DNA of 64,000 nt from Thalassococcus_A lentus (lineage in GTDB: Bacteria > Pseudomonadota > Alphaproteobacteria > Rhodobacterales > Rhodobacteraceae). Both the position numbers and the translations under genes were made by a program. The notes below the pieces were generated by a model that did no database searches, was not told the DNA's origin, and saw only the letters and a list, made by a program, of their open reading frames with translations. Positions 29,267 to 37,997 of the stretch are shown here, piece after piece; positions within the stretch are counted from its first letter, which is position 1; each line of letters starts with the position of its first letter. The DNA lies in assembly GCF_028023555.1 (NCBI RefSeq), contig NZ_JAQIOY010000001.1:310001-374000 (forward strand), given 5' to 3'.

Positions 29267-30493
29267 ATGCAGGTAAAGATCGACAGGCTTGGACATCTTG
29301 GCGACGGCATCGCGCATACAGACGAAATGGGCGTTGTCTATGTGCCTGGCGGGCTGCCCGGTGAAGTTGCCGAAGGTGCCGTTGAACGCGGCGTGATGTT
29401 GGCGCCAAAGATTGTCACACCTGTCCCTGAGCGGATCAAGGCGCCCTGTTCGCATGCCAAAAGCTGTGGCGGCTGTCAGCTGCAGCACGCTTCGGAATCG
29501 TTTACAGCGCAGTGGAAGGAAATGGTCGTTCGGCGTGCGCTGGAGGCACAGGGTCTTGAGGCGGAAGTGTTGCCCTGCATCACATCCCCATCGCATTCGC
29601 GCCGTCGTGCTTCGTTTTCTGCCAAGAGGACCAAGAAGGGCGCGCTTGCCGGATTTCATCAAAAGAACTCTGATGTCATCGTTGCAGTTCCGAACTGCAC
29701 ATTGGTCACACCTGCATTGGTATCATCTTTGAAAATGGTCGAGGCCTTGGCGGTTTTGGGCGCTTCGCGGAAACATGAACTGTCTGTGCAGGTGACGGAA
29801 TGTCTGACAGGCCTCGATGTGGCGGTCACTGGCGGCAAACCTGTGGATTCGGCGTTTCGGTCGGCTTTGGCGGATTTGGCCCGCGAATATGATTTGGCGC
29901 GTATCGCTTGGGATGACGAAGTTTTGGCAAGACGCCCGGCGACCCAGCGGTTTGGCGAGGCCGATGTTGTTCCGCCGCCCGGGGCATTTCTACAGGCAAC
30001 GAGATCTGGCGAAGCGGCATTGCTAAAGGGTGTTCTGACGGCGGTGCAGGGCGCCAAGCGTGTGGCTGATCTATTTGCAGGTTGCGGGACCTTTGCCTTG
30101 CCCTTGGCCCAGAATGCCGAGGTGCTGGCAGTAGAAGGTGACAAGGCCATGGTTCAAGCCTTGGATCATGGATGGCGCAACGCGAAGGGGCTGAAAAAGG
30201 TGACCAGCCATTCGCGCGACTTGTTTCGAAACCCACTGTTGCCGGATGAGTTTGCAAAGATCGATGCGGTGGTGGTTGATCCACCTCGCGCAGGCGCCGA
30301 AGCGCAAATTGCGCAGCTGGCCAAGTCAAGGATTGGTCAAATTGCCCATGTTTCGTGCAATCCGGTCACCTTTGCCCGGGATTGCGCGACTTTGGTTGCG
30401 GCGGGTTATCGCCTTGGGCCGGTTCAGGTGGTTGATCAGTTTCGATGGTCGACCCATGTCGAAGTCGTCGCAGGTCTTACATTTGAGGGATAA
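29267..30493 (+). CDS. TrmA/RumA-family class I SAM RNA methyltransferase
   Basis: 408 residues. The N-terminal part carries an iron-sulfur ligand set (C61, C67, C70, C144). The C-terminal Rossmann domain has DLFAGCGTFALPLA, DPPRAGAE and the catalytic cysteine in HVSCNPVTFARD. Family members make 5-methyluridine in 23S rRNA (RlmC/RlmD) or tRNA (TrmA); the N-terminal TRAM-like segment and iron-sulfur cluster fit an rRNA m5U methyltransferase. The exact target base is not decided here. Confidence 0.85.
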   Translation: MQVKIDRLGHLGDGIAHTDEMGVVYVPGGLPGEVAEGAVERGVMLAPKIVTPVPERIKAPCSHAKSCGGCQLQHASESFTAQWKEMVVRRALEAQGLEAEVLPCITSPSHSRRRASFSAKRTKKGALAGFHQKNSDVIVAVPNCTLVTPALVSSLKMVEALAVLGASRKHELSVQVTECLTGLDVAVTGGKPVDSAFRSALADLAREYDLARIAWDDEVLARRPATQRFGEADVVPPPGAFLQATRSGEAALLKGVLTAVQGAKRVADLFAGCGTFALPLAQNAEVLAVEGDKAMVQALDHGWRNAKGLKKVTSHSRDLFRNPLLPDEFAKIDAVVVDPPRAGAEAQIAQLAKSRIGQIAHVSCNPVTFARDCATLVAAGYRLGPVQVVDQFRWSTHVEVVAGLTFEG

Positions 30494-30496
30494 TCC

Positions 30497-31276
30497 ATGG
30501 GTTTTCGTAGCCAGCTCGAGCAATTCCTAGATCGCGCAACTGTACGCAATGCGATCATTGTGGTGATTGTCCTGAATGCGATCGTGCTTGGGATGGAGAC
30601 CTCTGAAACATTGATGGCATCCTTCGGGCCATTGATCACGGCGTTCGACAAAGCGTGCCTGGCAATTTTCATCGCTGAGATTGCGGCGAAACTGGTCGCA
30701 AAAGGACCGAGGTTTTTCCGTGATGGATGGAACGTTTTTGATTTTGTGATCGTAGGTATCGCACTGATTCCTGCGGCGCAGGGTCTGTCGGTATTGCGGG
30801 CGTTGCGAATCTTGCGGGTTCTGCGGGTCATTTCTGCGGCCCCAAGCTTGCGCCGAGTGGTCGAGGGATTCGTCACAGCCCTCCCCGGCATGGGGAGCGT
30901 GTTCCTGTTGATGGCTCTGATTTTCTACATTGGGTCTGTCATGGCGACGAAACTCTTCGCGTCCAGCTTTCCCGAATGGTTCGGCGATCTTGGTTTGTCG
31001 GCATACTCGTTGTTTCAGATCATGACCCTGGAATCATGGTCCATGGGAATCGTTCGGCCAGTGATGGAGGTCTATCCATACGCCTGGGCGTTTTTCGTGC
31101 CGTTTATCATGGTGACCACCTTTGCCGTGGTGAACCTGTTGGTGGGTTTGATCGTGAACTCGATGCAGGACGCCCATACGCAGGAAGAGACCGACAAAAC
31201 GGACGCCTACCGGGACGAGGTCATGGCGCGGCTAAATGCGATTGAGCGTCACTTGTCCGAAAGCAAAGGGAAGTAG
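30497..31276 (+). CDS. Voltage-gated sodium channel (BacNav family)
   Basis: 259-residue six-segment ion channel subunit that would form a tetramer. S4 carries arginines at 101, 104, 107 and 110, three apart, in LRALRILRVLR. The selectivity filter TLESWSM at 177-183 matches the bacterial Nav signature (TLESW), and the C-terminal tail (about 235-256) is a charged coiled coil. It follows the RNA methyltransferase gene after 3 bp. Confidence 0.93.
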   Translation: MGFRSQLEQFLDRATVRNAIIVVIVLNAIVLGMETSETLMASFGPLITAFDKACLAIFIAEIAAKLVAKGPRFFRDGWNVFDFVIVGIALIPAAQGLSVLRALRILRVLRVISAAPSLRRVVEGFVTALPGMGSVFLLMALIFYIGSVMATKLFASSFPEWFGDLGLSAYSLFQIMTLESWSMGIVRPVMEVYPYAWAFFVPFIMVTTFAVVNLLVGLIVNSMQDAHTQEETDKTDAYRDEVMARLNAIERHLSESKGK

Positions 31277-31346
31277 TGCCAAAATCGTGATCTTCTTTGT
31301 TGGTCTACTTCAGCCTATACTTGGCAAAAATATTTGAGGCACCGTT

Positions 31347-31850
31347 ATGCGTTTTATCAAGTTCCTGTCAGTTCTGATCTTATTTGCCGGGCTTTCAGCC
31401 TGCTCGAAGATTCCGGTTTATACCGGTCCGGCTGTAACCCAGATCGTCGTCAACAAGGGTGCGCGCGAGATGTTCTTGCTGCACCATGGGCAGGTGCTAG
31501 AGAGATATGACATCGGGCTTGGCTTTGCCCCGATCGGTGACAAGAAAGTCAGAGGTGACGGAAAAACGCCCGAAGGCGACTATCGAATCGATCGTCGGAA
31601 TCCGAATTCGGCATTCTACCTAAGCCTCGGAATCGACTATCCACGCCCCGAGGACATTGCCGAAGCGAAGGCGATGGGCAAAAATCCGGGCGGTGACATC
31701 TTCATTCATGGACGCGCGAATAAGAATTGGCGACAGCTGCGCAAGCGCGGTCGTGATTGGACCATCGGCTGTATCGCGGTGACCAATGCCGAGATGCGAC
31801 AGATCTATTCGATGGTCCGCAATGGAACACCGATAAGGATCAACCCGTAA
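31347..31850 (+). CDS. L,D-transpeptidase (YkuD) lipoprotein
   Basis: 167 residues with lipobox LSAC (lipidated Cys19). The YkuD catalytic His121 and Cys142 occur in FIHG and IGCIAVTN. Such enzymes form 3-3 peptidoglycan cross-links or attach proteins to peptidoglycan, or cut those links in DpaA-type members. Probably anchored in the outer or inner membrane facing the periplasm. Confidence 0.9.
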   Translation: MRFIKFLSVLILFAGLSACSKIPVYTGPAVTQIVVNKGAREMFLLHHGQVLERYDIGLGFAPIGDKKVRGDGKTPEGDYRIDRRNPNSAFYLSLGIDYPRPEDIAEAKAMGKNPGGDIFIHGRANKNWRQLRKRGRDWTIGCIAVTNAEMRQIYSMVRNGTPIRINP

Positions 31851-31865
31851 ATCGTGAGATTTAGG

Positions 31866-32438
31866 TCAGGATGCCGTTTCCACCGGTGCAGCACCCGTTC
31901 CCGGGATGGCTGCTACGCCAGGGGCGCCCAGAACCATGCACCACCAGATCTTGCCGTTGCTTTCCTGATGCCAAGAAAACCCAAGATCGCGGGCTGTCGA
32001 ATCGATGATGACCCGGCGTGTTGGCTCTTCTTCCATCCACGCGGCCAACGTCTCCAGCTCGGTCTCATAGGTTTCCGAAATAGTTTCGCCAACAAGACGG
32101 CCGTTGTAGCCGACGCGCTGAAGTCGATCGATTGGCGATGAACCATCGGACCCGAAATGCCACGGACGATTTTGAACCGACATATCCCGAGCATGGGTCG
32201 CAGCGGCGGCATTGAGCTTTGAGTTCAGTGAGACCGCCGGAACGCCAGCGGCTTCGCGGAGCGAATTCACCGAATCAAGCATTCTGAATTGAATACGTCC
32301 GGCCATTCCCGCGGTGATCCGGTAGAGCCGTGGCAGTGGTTTTCCGTCAGGCCCCAACTTGTTTGCGGGTGGCGGGGTCGAAGCGCAAGCCGTCAGGGCC
32401 AGCGCTGAAGATGCAATTACGAAAGACCGACGGTTCAT
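31866..32438 (-). CDS. CAP/SCP-domain lipoprotein
   Basis: 190 residues from ATG 32438 with a lipobox LTAC (Cys18). The CAP-superfamily core is visible: a long helix with AAATHARDMSVQNRPWHFGSDG and the AWMEEEPTRR segment, then ARDLGFSW. Function of bacterial CAP proteins is unclear. It lies between two L,D-transpeptidase genes, converging on the first. Confidence 0.85.
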   Translation of the reverse strand: MNRRSFVIASSALALTACASTPPPANKLGPDGKPLPRLYRITAGMAGRIQFRMLDSVNSLREAAGVPAVSLNSKLNAAAATHARDMSVQNRPWHFGSDGSSPIDRLQRVGYNGRLVGETISETYETELETLAAWMEEEPTRRVIIDSTARDLGFSWHQESNGKIWWCMVLGAPGVAAIPGTGAAPVETAS

Positions 32439-32607
32439 TTTTCTGCTCACAAACTTAACTTGTTTGCCTTGGCTTATCCCGACCTGCGTTGCCAATCAAA
32501 CCCACATCGGCGTGAGCTTGCCAAATAACGGGTGTTTGATTTGCGACTGAGGCTTTCAGGCAATATGTTGCCGATCCAGAAAAACACTGTCTGAGAGGAG
32601 CCTCAGA

Positions 32608-33204
32608 ATGAAGAATTTGGCAGGAACATCGTTGGGACGGCGCGCTTTTCTGGCGGGCACCGCTGCTGCGATTGCGTCACCGGCGGTTGCCCAGGACGTC
32701 AACGATGGCACGACAGAGATCGAGCGTGACATTTCCAATGTGGTGCGTCGCAATATTTCCAGCTTTCGTACGCTGGATTGGCAGCCCTACTTCACCAACC
32801 TGAACAAAGGGGCGATTCTGGTCGATATCAGCTCGCGCGCTTTGCATTACTGGGAAGAAGGCGGTCGATACCACCTGTATCCTTCGTCAGTTCCACTGAC
32901 CGAAGACCTGACACGCCGGGGCCGTACACAGGTGACGCTCAAGGATCCGAGCCCGGACTGGCGTCCAACGCCATCCATGAAAAAGCGGAACCCTGAATGG
33001 CCGGATTACGTGGGTCCTGGTCCTGATAATCCGCTTGGCACACGTGCTTTGCACCTCAGCTGGACGTATTACCGAATCCATGGAACGCACGACACCCGCA
33101 AGATTGGCCGTCGTTCGTCCAACGGTTGCATCGGTCTCTACAATGAGCACATCGAAGAGCTGTATGAGATGGCAAAAGTAGGCACACAGGTGTTGCTAAT
33201 TTGA
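32608..33204 (+). CDS. L,D-transpeptidase (YkuD) with Tat signal
   Basis: 198 residues. The N-terminus GRRAFLAGTAAAIASPAVAQ is a twin-arginine signal with a likely AVA-QD cleavage near residue 29. YkuD catalytic residues are His158 (YRIHG) and Cys174 (RRSSNGCIGL). This is the second transpeptidase in 1.9 kb and is more divergent from the first, so they probably do not duplicate function. Confidence 0.9.
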   Translation: MKNLAGTSLGRRAFLAGTAAAIASPAVAQDVNDGTTEIERDISNVVRRNISSFRTLDWQPYFTNLNKGAILVDISSRALHYWEEGGRYHLYPSSVPLTEDLTRRGRTQVTLKDPSPDWRPTPSMKKRNPEWPDYVGPGPDNPLGTRALHLSWTYYRIHGTHDTRKIGRRSSNGCIGLYNEHIEELYEMAKVGTQVLLI

Positions 33205-33351
33205 CGACACAAGGGCGTAGCTCGGATTTTCGGCTGCAAGATGCATTTGCAATCGCCTGAAAATACTGGTTATACGGAATTACGAGGTAAGTCTTGGGTG
33301 CCTGTCGTGCGGTCCTTTGTGGCCACGATGGGTGAATATCTGGAGGATAAC

Positions 33352-33543
33352 ATGAAGAAACTCGCACTCGCCGCAGCATTCGCTGGCGCAGCATCGACCG
33401 CAATGGCCGGTTCCTATGCAAAAGACGACGTGGTTATGGAACCAGTCGTAGTGGTTGAAGAAGCCGCACAGAGCTCGTCCTCTGCTGGCATCCTGATCCC
33501 ACTGCTCCTGCTGGTGGTCATCGCTGCTGCAGCAAACAACTAA
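33352..33543 (+). CDS. Small 63-residue secreted or membrane protein
   Basis: ATG at 33352 follows GGAGG. Residues 1-19 look like a signal peptide (MKKLALAAAFAGAASTAMA). They are followed by an acidic/Val-rich stretch, a Ser run and a C-terminal hydrophobic segment (about 45-61). It may be a cleaved protein anchored by its tail. I recall similar small genes next to hemH in related bacteria, but no function is known. Two terminators separate it from hemH. Confidence 0.7.
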   Translation: MKKLALAAAFAGAASTAMAGSYAKDDVVMEPVVVVEEAAQSSSSAGILIPLLLLVVIAAAANN

Positions 33544-33565
33544 GTTGTTGCTGAAGATTTAGGAG

Positions 33566-33595
33566 AAGGCGGCGCGACGGTGCCGCCTTTTTCTT
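33566..33595 (+). terminator. Terminator after the small membrane protein gene
   Basis: AAGGCGGC (33566-33573) pairs with GCCGCCTT (33582-33589) and is followed by TTTTTC, a standard Rho-independent terminator just past the stop at 33543. Confidence 0.85.
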
Positions 33596-33615
33596 TTTGT
33601 GCAGGACGCATCTGC

Positions 33616-33650
33616 AAAAAAAGGCTGGCCAGTGAATGGCCAGCCTTTTT
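33616..33650. terminator. Bidirectional terminator, mainly for hemH
   Basis: AAAAAAAGGCTGGCC (33616-33630) and GGCCAGCCTTTTT (33638-33650) form a 13-bp hairpin with loop AGTGAAT. A/T tracts on both sides fit termination in both directions; on the minus strand it lies about 20 bp past the hemH stop. Confidence 0.85.
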
Positions 33651-33672
33651 CAATTTGCGTTGATTTCGCGGG

Positions 33673-34740
33673 TTAACGCGCAATCCAGCCGTTCAAATTC
33701 TCATCAATAACGGCACAAAGCGCCTTAATATGCGCGTCATCGTCGTTAAGGCATGGGATATAGGTGAATTCTTCACCACCAGCCTCTTCAAAGCTTTCTT
33801 TGATCTCTTCGTTGATCTCTTCAAGCGTTTCGATGCAATCGGCTGAGAATGCAGGCGCGCAAACGGCGATATTCTTTTTCCCGTCTTCTTCAGCCAGCCG
33901 GGCCACTTCCTCGACGGTATATGGTTTGAGCCATTCTTCGGGTCCAAACTTGGATTGGAAGGTCGTACAGATTTCGGTTTCGTCCCAACCAAGCCGTTCC
34001 CGCAATAGCCGCGTCGTCTTTTGGCATTGGCAATGGTACGGATCACCTTCCATCAGGTATCTCTTTGGGACACCGTGATACGAGCAAACCAGAATGTCCG
34101 GGCGCTTCTCGATTTTCGCGTAGGCTGATTCGATAGATTGGGCCAGGGCCTCAATATACAGCGGATGTTCAAAGTAGGGATCGACCGTGCGGACCGTCGG
34201 TTGCCACTTCTCTTCCATCAAAGCGCGGAAAAATTGGTCATTTGCCGTTGCGGACGTTGCCCCGGCGTAATGCGGATAAAGTGGGAAAAACAGAATCTTA
34301 CGGCAACCGGCTTCGACCATTTCACGAACTTTGGATTTGGTAGAAGGATTGCCGTAGCGCATGCAGAAATCGACCATCACGTCGTCCCCATACTGCGCTT
34401 TCATCTGCTCAGTGACCTTTGTGGCCTGATCCTTGGTGATCGTCATCAAGGGGCTTTCGCCCTGCTCTTCGTTCCAGATCGACTTGTACGCTTCGCCCGA
34501 GCTGAAAGGCCGCTTGGTTAGGATGATCAACTGCAACAAAGGCTGCCAAAGCCACGGTGAATAATCGATCACACGACGATCGGACAGAAACTCATTCAAA
34601 TACCGCCGCATCGACCAATAGTCGTAGTTGTCAGGCGTTCCGAGGTTGGCGAGAAGAATACCGATTTTGGCGGGTTTGACCTTTGGATGGTCAGCTGCCG
34701 CATGTGTGGGCCGCATGGCCGTGTTTGTGGCGTCCAACAT
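33673..34740 (-). CDS. hemH: Ferrochelatase
   Basis: Inserts ferrous iron into protoporphyrin IX, the last step of heme synthesis. The 355-residue protein has the N-terminal LLANLGTPD and the conserved SYHGVPKRY with the metal-site histidine, then PAFSADCIETLEEI. It ends close to the bidirectional terminator and has a leader of unremarkable composition upstream. Confidence 0.96.
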   Translation of the reverse strand: MLDATNTAMRPTHAAADHPKVKPAKIGILLANLGTPDNYDYWSMRRYLNEFLSDRRVIDYSPWLWQPLLQLIILTKRPFSSGEAYKSIWNEEQGESPLMTITKDQATKVTEQMKAQYGDDVMVDFCMRYGNPSTKSKVREMVEAGCRKILFFPLYPHYAGATSATANDQFFRALMEEKWQPTVRTVDPYFEHPLYIEALAQSIESAYAKIEKRPDILVCSYHGVPKRYLMEGDPYHCQCQKTTRLLRERLGWDETEICTTFQSKFGPEEWLKPYTVEEVARLAEEDGKKNIAVCAPAFSADCIETLEEINEEIKESFEEAGGEEFTYIPCLNDDDAHIKALCAVIDENLNGWIAR

Positions 34741-34799
34741 AACAGGTCCTATCGTAATTTCCGTGCTTGAAGGGCTAAGTAACCTCTACGTCGCTCAGG

Positions 34800-35621
34800 T
34801 CAATCTTTCAGCGGTGTTTCATTGGTATTCAGGGCATCCGCCAAACGGGCCGAAGCAGAGCCGGGTCGCAACGGTTTTGGCTGGCTTTCGTCAGGTGCCC
34901 ATCCTGTAAGCGTTATGATCTCAAAGGTCGCCGACACCCGGCCATCGTCTGATCCGAACTCCTGCGCATAGAGTGATGCGGCGCGCATCATCACAGAACG
35001 GGGGGCTGTCCGGCGCAGACGTTGTGCCAATGCGTTGGTTTCACCCATGGCTCTGAGGTCTCGCATCAGGTGCAGCGCGGATTCGTAACTGGCCTTGAGC
35101 GGCCAGCTGTCCGCAACCGGAAGCGCGAGACCTGCGCGCTGCAACAATGCGCCCAAATCACGAATCTCTGCCATGGGCAGCACACGCGGTGACAACCCAC
35201 CGAGTGTTTCAATCTCGGCCTGACCCAAAACACTGCGCAACTCGTGCAGCGTTTGACCGCCAAGACAGGCAACAAGCAGCAAACCATCCGGCCGAAGCGC
35301 GCGTTTGCATTGGATTAGTTGTCCAACGGGATCGTTCGCCCAATGCAGGCACATTGCGTGGATGACCAGATCGTGGCTGTTTTCCTGAAGATCGAGAACG
35401 TCATCGTCCGAAACGATATGAGCGTGGTCGAACATGCCATGCCAAATCTGGGCAAAAGGCGAGACGATGGCGACTGATTTAAAGCCTCTGTTAACCATCG
35501 ACAGCCGATCCTGAATCTCGTCACGAGCGGCTTCGTGCAGAAAAAGCGCCGGTGACTTTGCTGCCCGGGCGCGATGCGCTGCCAAGGCTTGGCGGTCGAT
35601 GAGTTCAGGAGCAGAGGACAT
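34800..35621 (-). CDS. SAM-dependent methyltransferase (BioC/NDUFAF5-like)
   Basis: 273 residues from ATG 35621. The N-terminal LFLHEAARDEIQDRLSMVNRGFKSVAIV resembles the BioC/NDUFAF5 group, with ALHWANDPVGQLIQ typical of this branch. The classical GxGxG loop is not obvious, so binding or activity is uncertain. Start codons of this and comF are 12 bp apart on opposite strands, so neither has a full intergenic promoter. Confidence 0.75.
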   Translation of the reverse strand: MSSAPELIDRQALAAHRARAAKSPALFLHEAARDEIQDRLSMVNRGFKSVAIVSPFAQIWHGMFDHAHIVSDDDVLDLQENSHDLVIHAMCLHWANDPVGQLIQCKRALRPDGLLLVACLGGQTLHELRSVLGQAEIETLGGLSPRVLPMAEIRDLGALLQRAGLALPVADSWPLKASYESALHLMRDLRAMGETNALAQRLRRTAPRSVMMRAASLYAQEFGSDDGRVSATFEIITLTGWAPDESQPKPLRPGSASARLADALNTNETPLKD

Positions 35622-35633
35622 GGAGGACCAAAT

Positions 35634-36365
35634 ATGATGTGGCAGCGCGGGATGCAAACTTTGGTTCAGTTGGTGTATCCGCCCCGCTGTCTTTCGTGTG
35701 GCGGGCTGGTCGAAAGCGACTTTGGTCTGTGTGGGGCATGCTGGCGTGACACACCTTTCGTGACGGGGCTTGTTTGCGATTTATGCGGCGTGCCATTGCC
35801 GGGTGAGTCTGACAGCATTGAACACTGTGATGAGTGCCTTAAGACCGCTCGGCCCTGGATGCAGGGACGCGCCGCGCTGATTTACAAGGATCGCGCCCGC
35901 CGTTTGGTTCTGGCTCTGAAACATGGAGACCGGCATGACATCGCAAAACCTGCCGCCAAGTGGATGGCGCGACAGCTACGCCCTATCGTCAAACCAGACA
36001 CCATCGTCGTCCCGGTACCACTGCACCTCTTTCGGTTAATGGGGCGGCGCTACAACCAGTCAGCGCTGCTGGCGGATGCCTTGGCCACAGAATTGGGATG
36101 TGTTTGGTGTCCGGATGCTTTGGAAAGGCGCCAATCAACGCCAAGTCTGGACGGGAAAACTCGCGATGAGAGGTTTGCGATCCTAGCGGGCCGAATCTCG
36201 GTTCCGCGTGAGAGAGCCCCATTGCTCAAGGATCGACCGGTTCTCATCGTGGATGACGTTATGACCTCAGGTGCAACGCTGGCGGCTGCCACTGAAGCCT
36301 GTTTTGCAGCAGGCGCATCAGAGGTTTGCGTGTCGGTGCTGGCACGCGTGGCGAAAGAAGATTAA
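35634..36365 (+). CDS. comF: ComF-family phosphoribosyltransferase-like protein
   Basis: 243 residues from ATG 35634, preceded by GGAGG at 35622. An N-terminal zinc finger (CxxC pairs in LSCGG, CGAC, CDLCG and CDEC) leads to a phosphoribosyltransferase-like domain with VLIVDDVMTSGATLAAA. ComF is needed for DNA uptake in naturally competent bacteria, but it also occurs where competence is unknown. Confidence 0.9.
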   Translation: MMWQRGMQTLVQLVYPPRCLSCGGLVESDFGLCGACWRDTPFVTGLVCDLCGVPLPGESDSIEHCDECLKTARPWMQGRAALIYKDRARRLVLALKHGDRHDIAKPAAKWMARQLRPIVKPDTIVVPVPLHLFRLMGRRYNQSALLADALATELGCVWCPDALERRQSTPSLDGKTRDERFAILAGRISVPRERAPLLKDRPVLIVDDVMTSGATLAAATEACFAAGASEVCVSVLARVAKED

Positions 36366-36400
36366 GTATCCCGAAACTGCCCATCAAACGGGGAACGGAT

Positions 36401-36658
36401 ATGCAGCCTGTCGAACTCTATACCTCGCCACTTTGTGGTTTCTGTCACGCGGCCAAGCGTTTGCTGAAGTCCAAAGGTGTGGATTTTTCCGAGGTCGACA
36501 TCATGGCCGAACCGAACCGCAGGTCCGAGATGATGGATCGTGCCGGAGGACGGCACACAGTTCCACAAATCTTCATCGGTGACACGCATGTTGGCGGCTG
36601 TGATGAACTCTATGCGCTGGAACGGGCTGGAAAGCTTGATCCCATGCTTGCGGGCTGA
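36401..36658 (+). CDS. grxC: Glutaredoxin 3
   Basis: 85-residue class I glutaredoxin with dithiol active site C12-G-F-C15 and the glutathione-site segment TVPQIFIGD...GGCDELYAL. The dithiol form suits disulfide reduction rather than monothiol iron-sulfur delivery. The stop overlaps the next start by one base. Confidence 0.95.
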   Translation: MQPVELYTSPLCGFCHAAKRLLKSKGVDFSEVDIMAEPNRRSEMMDRAGGRHTVPQIFIGDTHVGGCDELYALERAGKLDPMLAG

Positions 36659-37488
36659 TGCGCGCTGCGATTTTGCAACTGACGTCTTCGGACGATCCTG
36701 AGCAAAACACAGAACATGTTCAGTCCTTGCTGGTGGAAGCGGCCGGCAAAGGGGCAGAATGTGTCTTCACTCCGGAAGTCAGCAACTGCGTATCCATGGA
36801 CCGGGCGCATCAAAACGCCGTTTTGGTCCAGCAAGAGCAGGACGGGTTCCTGCACATGGTCCGTGAACAGTCGAAGGCTTTGAACCTATGGATTCTGACT
36901 GGCTCTGTCGCACTCAGGGCGGAGCCCCCGGAAGACCGGTTTGTGAACCGTTCGTTTCTGACGGCACCCGACGGGGGAATCGCCGGACAGTACGACAAGA
37001 TTCACATGTTTGATGTGCAGGTCAGCGTCGAGGAAACCTATCTCGAATCCAGTGGCTATGCGCCGGGCAGCCGTGCTGTGGCCTGCGAAACGCCTTTTGG
37101 CAAAATCGGAATGACGATCTGCTACGATCTTCGGTTTTCCTATCTCTACCGTGCATTGGCCCATGCCGGTTGCTCGATCCTTGCGGTACCATCAGCTTTT
37201 TCACCGGGTACAGGGCCCGCGCATTGGCAGCCGCTTTTGCAGGCGCGTGCGATTGAAACGGGCTGTTTTGTCATCGCCCCGGCCCAAACTGGAACGCATT
37301 CTGCAAGCAAAGGTAGACAGCGCAAAACCTATGGTCATTCGATGGTGATCAACCCTTGGGGCGAAGTTGTGCTGGACGCAGGAACAGAGCCGGGTATCCA
37401 TATGGTCGACCTTGACCTTGCTCAGGTGGCAGATGCGCGACGCCGCATTCCTGCTTTGACGCATGACCGGGCTTTTGAAGGACCCTGA
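36658..37488 (+). CDS. Carbon-nitrogen hydrolase (nitrilase superfamily, Nit1/NitA-like)
   Basis: 276 residues. The catalytic triad is visible: Glu in FTPEVSNC, Lys in YDKIHMFDV, and Cys in GMTICYDLRF. The neighbours grxC and comF and the close match to the Nit1 group suggest a deaminated-glutathione or omega-amidase type activity, but this is inference. It is co-transcribed with comF-grxC and the MarR gene by spacing of 36 bp or less. Confidence 0.85.
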   Translation: MRAAILQLTSSDDPEQNTEHVQSLLVEAAGKGAECVFTPEVSNCVSMDRAHQNAVLVQQEQDGFLHMVREQSKALNLWILTGSVALRAEPPEDRFVNRSFLTAPDGGIAGQYDKIHMFDVQVSVEETYLESSGYAPGSRAVACETPFGKIGMTICYDLRFSYLYRALAHAGCSILAVPSAFSPGTGPAHWQPLLQARAIETGCFVIAPAQTGTHSASKGRQRKTYGHSMVINPWGEVVLDAGTEPGIHMVDLDLAQVADARRRIPALTHDRAFEGP

Positions 37489-37491
37489 CTG

Positions 37492-37926
37492 ATGAACGAT
37501 GCCAGCTCTGTCGCAATTTCGCTGTTCAGCGAACTGCTGACCGCAGACCAGCTCTTGCGGGCGCGGCTGACGAAAGTGCTGCCCAACAAAATGGAGATTT
37601 CCCATTTTTCGGTGCTTAATCAGTTGGCCCGCGGTGGCGAACGCACGCCAGCCCAATTGGCGCGGTCTTTTCACGTCACGCGCGGCGCGATGACCAATAC
37701 GCTGGGAAAGCTCGAGCTGGCGGGCTTCGTGCATATCCGCCCGGATTGGGACGATGCGCGACGCAAGCTGGTTTCGATCAGTGGGTCAGGTCAAGCGGCG
37801 CGTGATGCGGCCTTGGCGGCGATCACCCCGTTGATTTCGGAAATGGTTGGCGATCTTGGAGAGGCCAAGGTCAGAGCTGTTCTGCCGGTGTTGCGTGAGT
37901 TGCGCGTCAAGTTGGAAGAAGAGTAG
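37492..37926 (+). CDS. MarR-family transcriptional regulator
   Basis: 144 residues with a winged helix-turn-helix: TPAQLARSFHVTRGAMTNTLGKLELAGFVHIRPDWDDARRKLV. The start is 4 bp after the nitrilase stop, so it belongs to the comF-grxC operon. The regulated promoter and ligand are not identifiable. Confidence 0.88.
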   Translation: MNDASSVAISLFSELLTADQLLRARLTKVLPNKMEISHFSVLNQLARGGERTPAQLARSFHVTRGAMTNTLGKLELAGFVHIRPDWDDARRKLVSISGSGQAARDAALAAITPLISEMVGDLGEAKVRAVLPVLRELRVKLEEE

Positions 37927-37943
37927 CGACGCCGGACGCCGCT

Positions 37944-37960
37944 CGTTGCCTCTGGCAACG
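37944..37960. repeat. Inverted repeat downstream of the MarR gene
   Basis: CGTTGCC (37944-37950) and GGCAACG (37954-37960) pair around a TCT loop, 18 bp after the MarR stop. No T tract follows, so a terminator role is uncertain; it may be the common 3' hairpin of two convergent transcripts. Confidence 0.4.
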
Positions 37961-37997
37961 TCGCCCCGCCCGCCGTCCCGTTGACCAGTCCCTGCAA

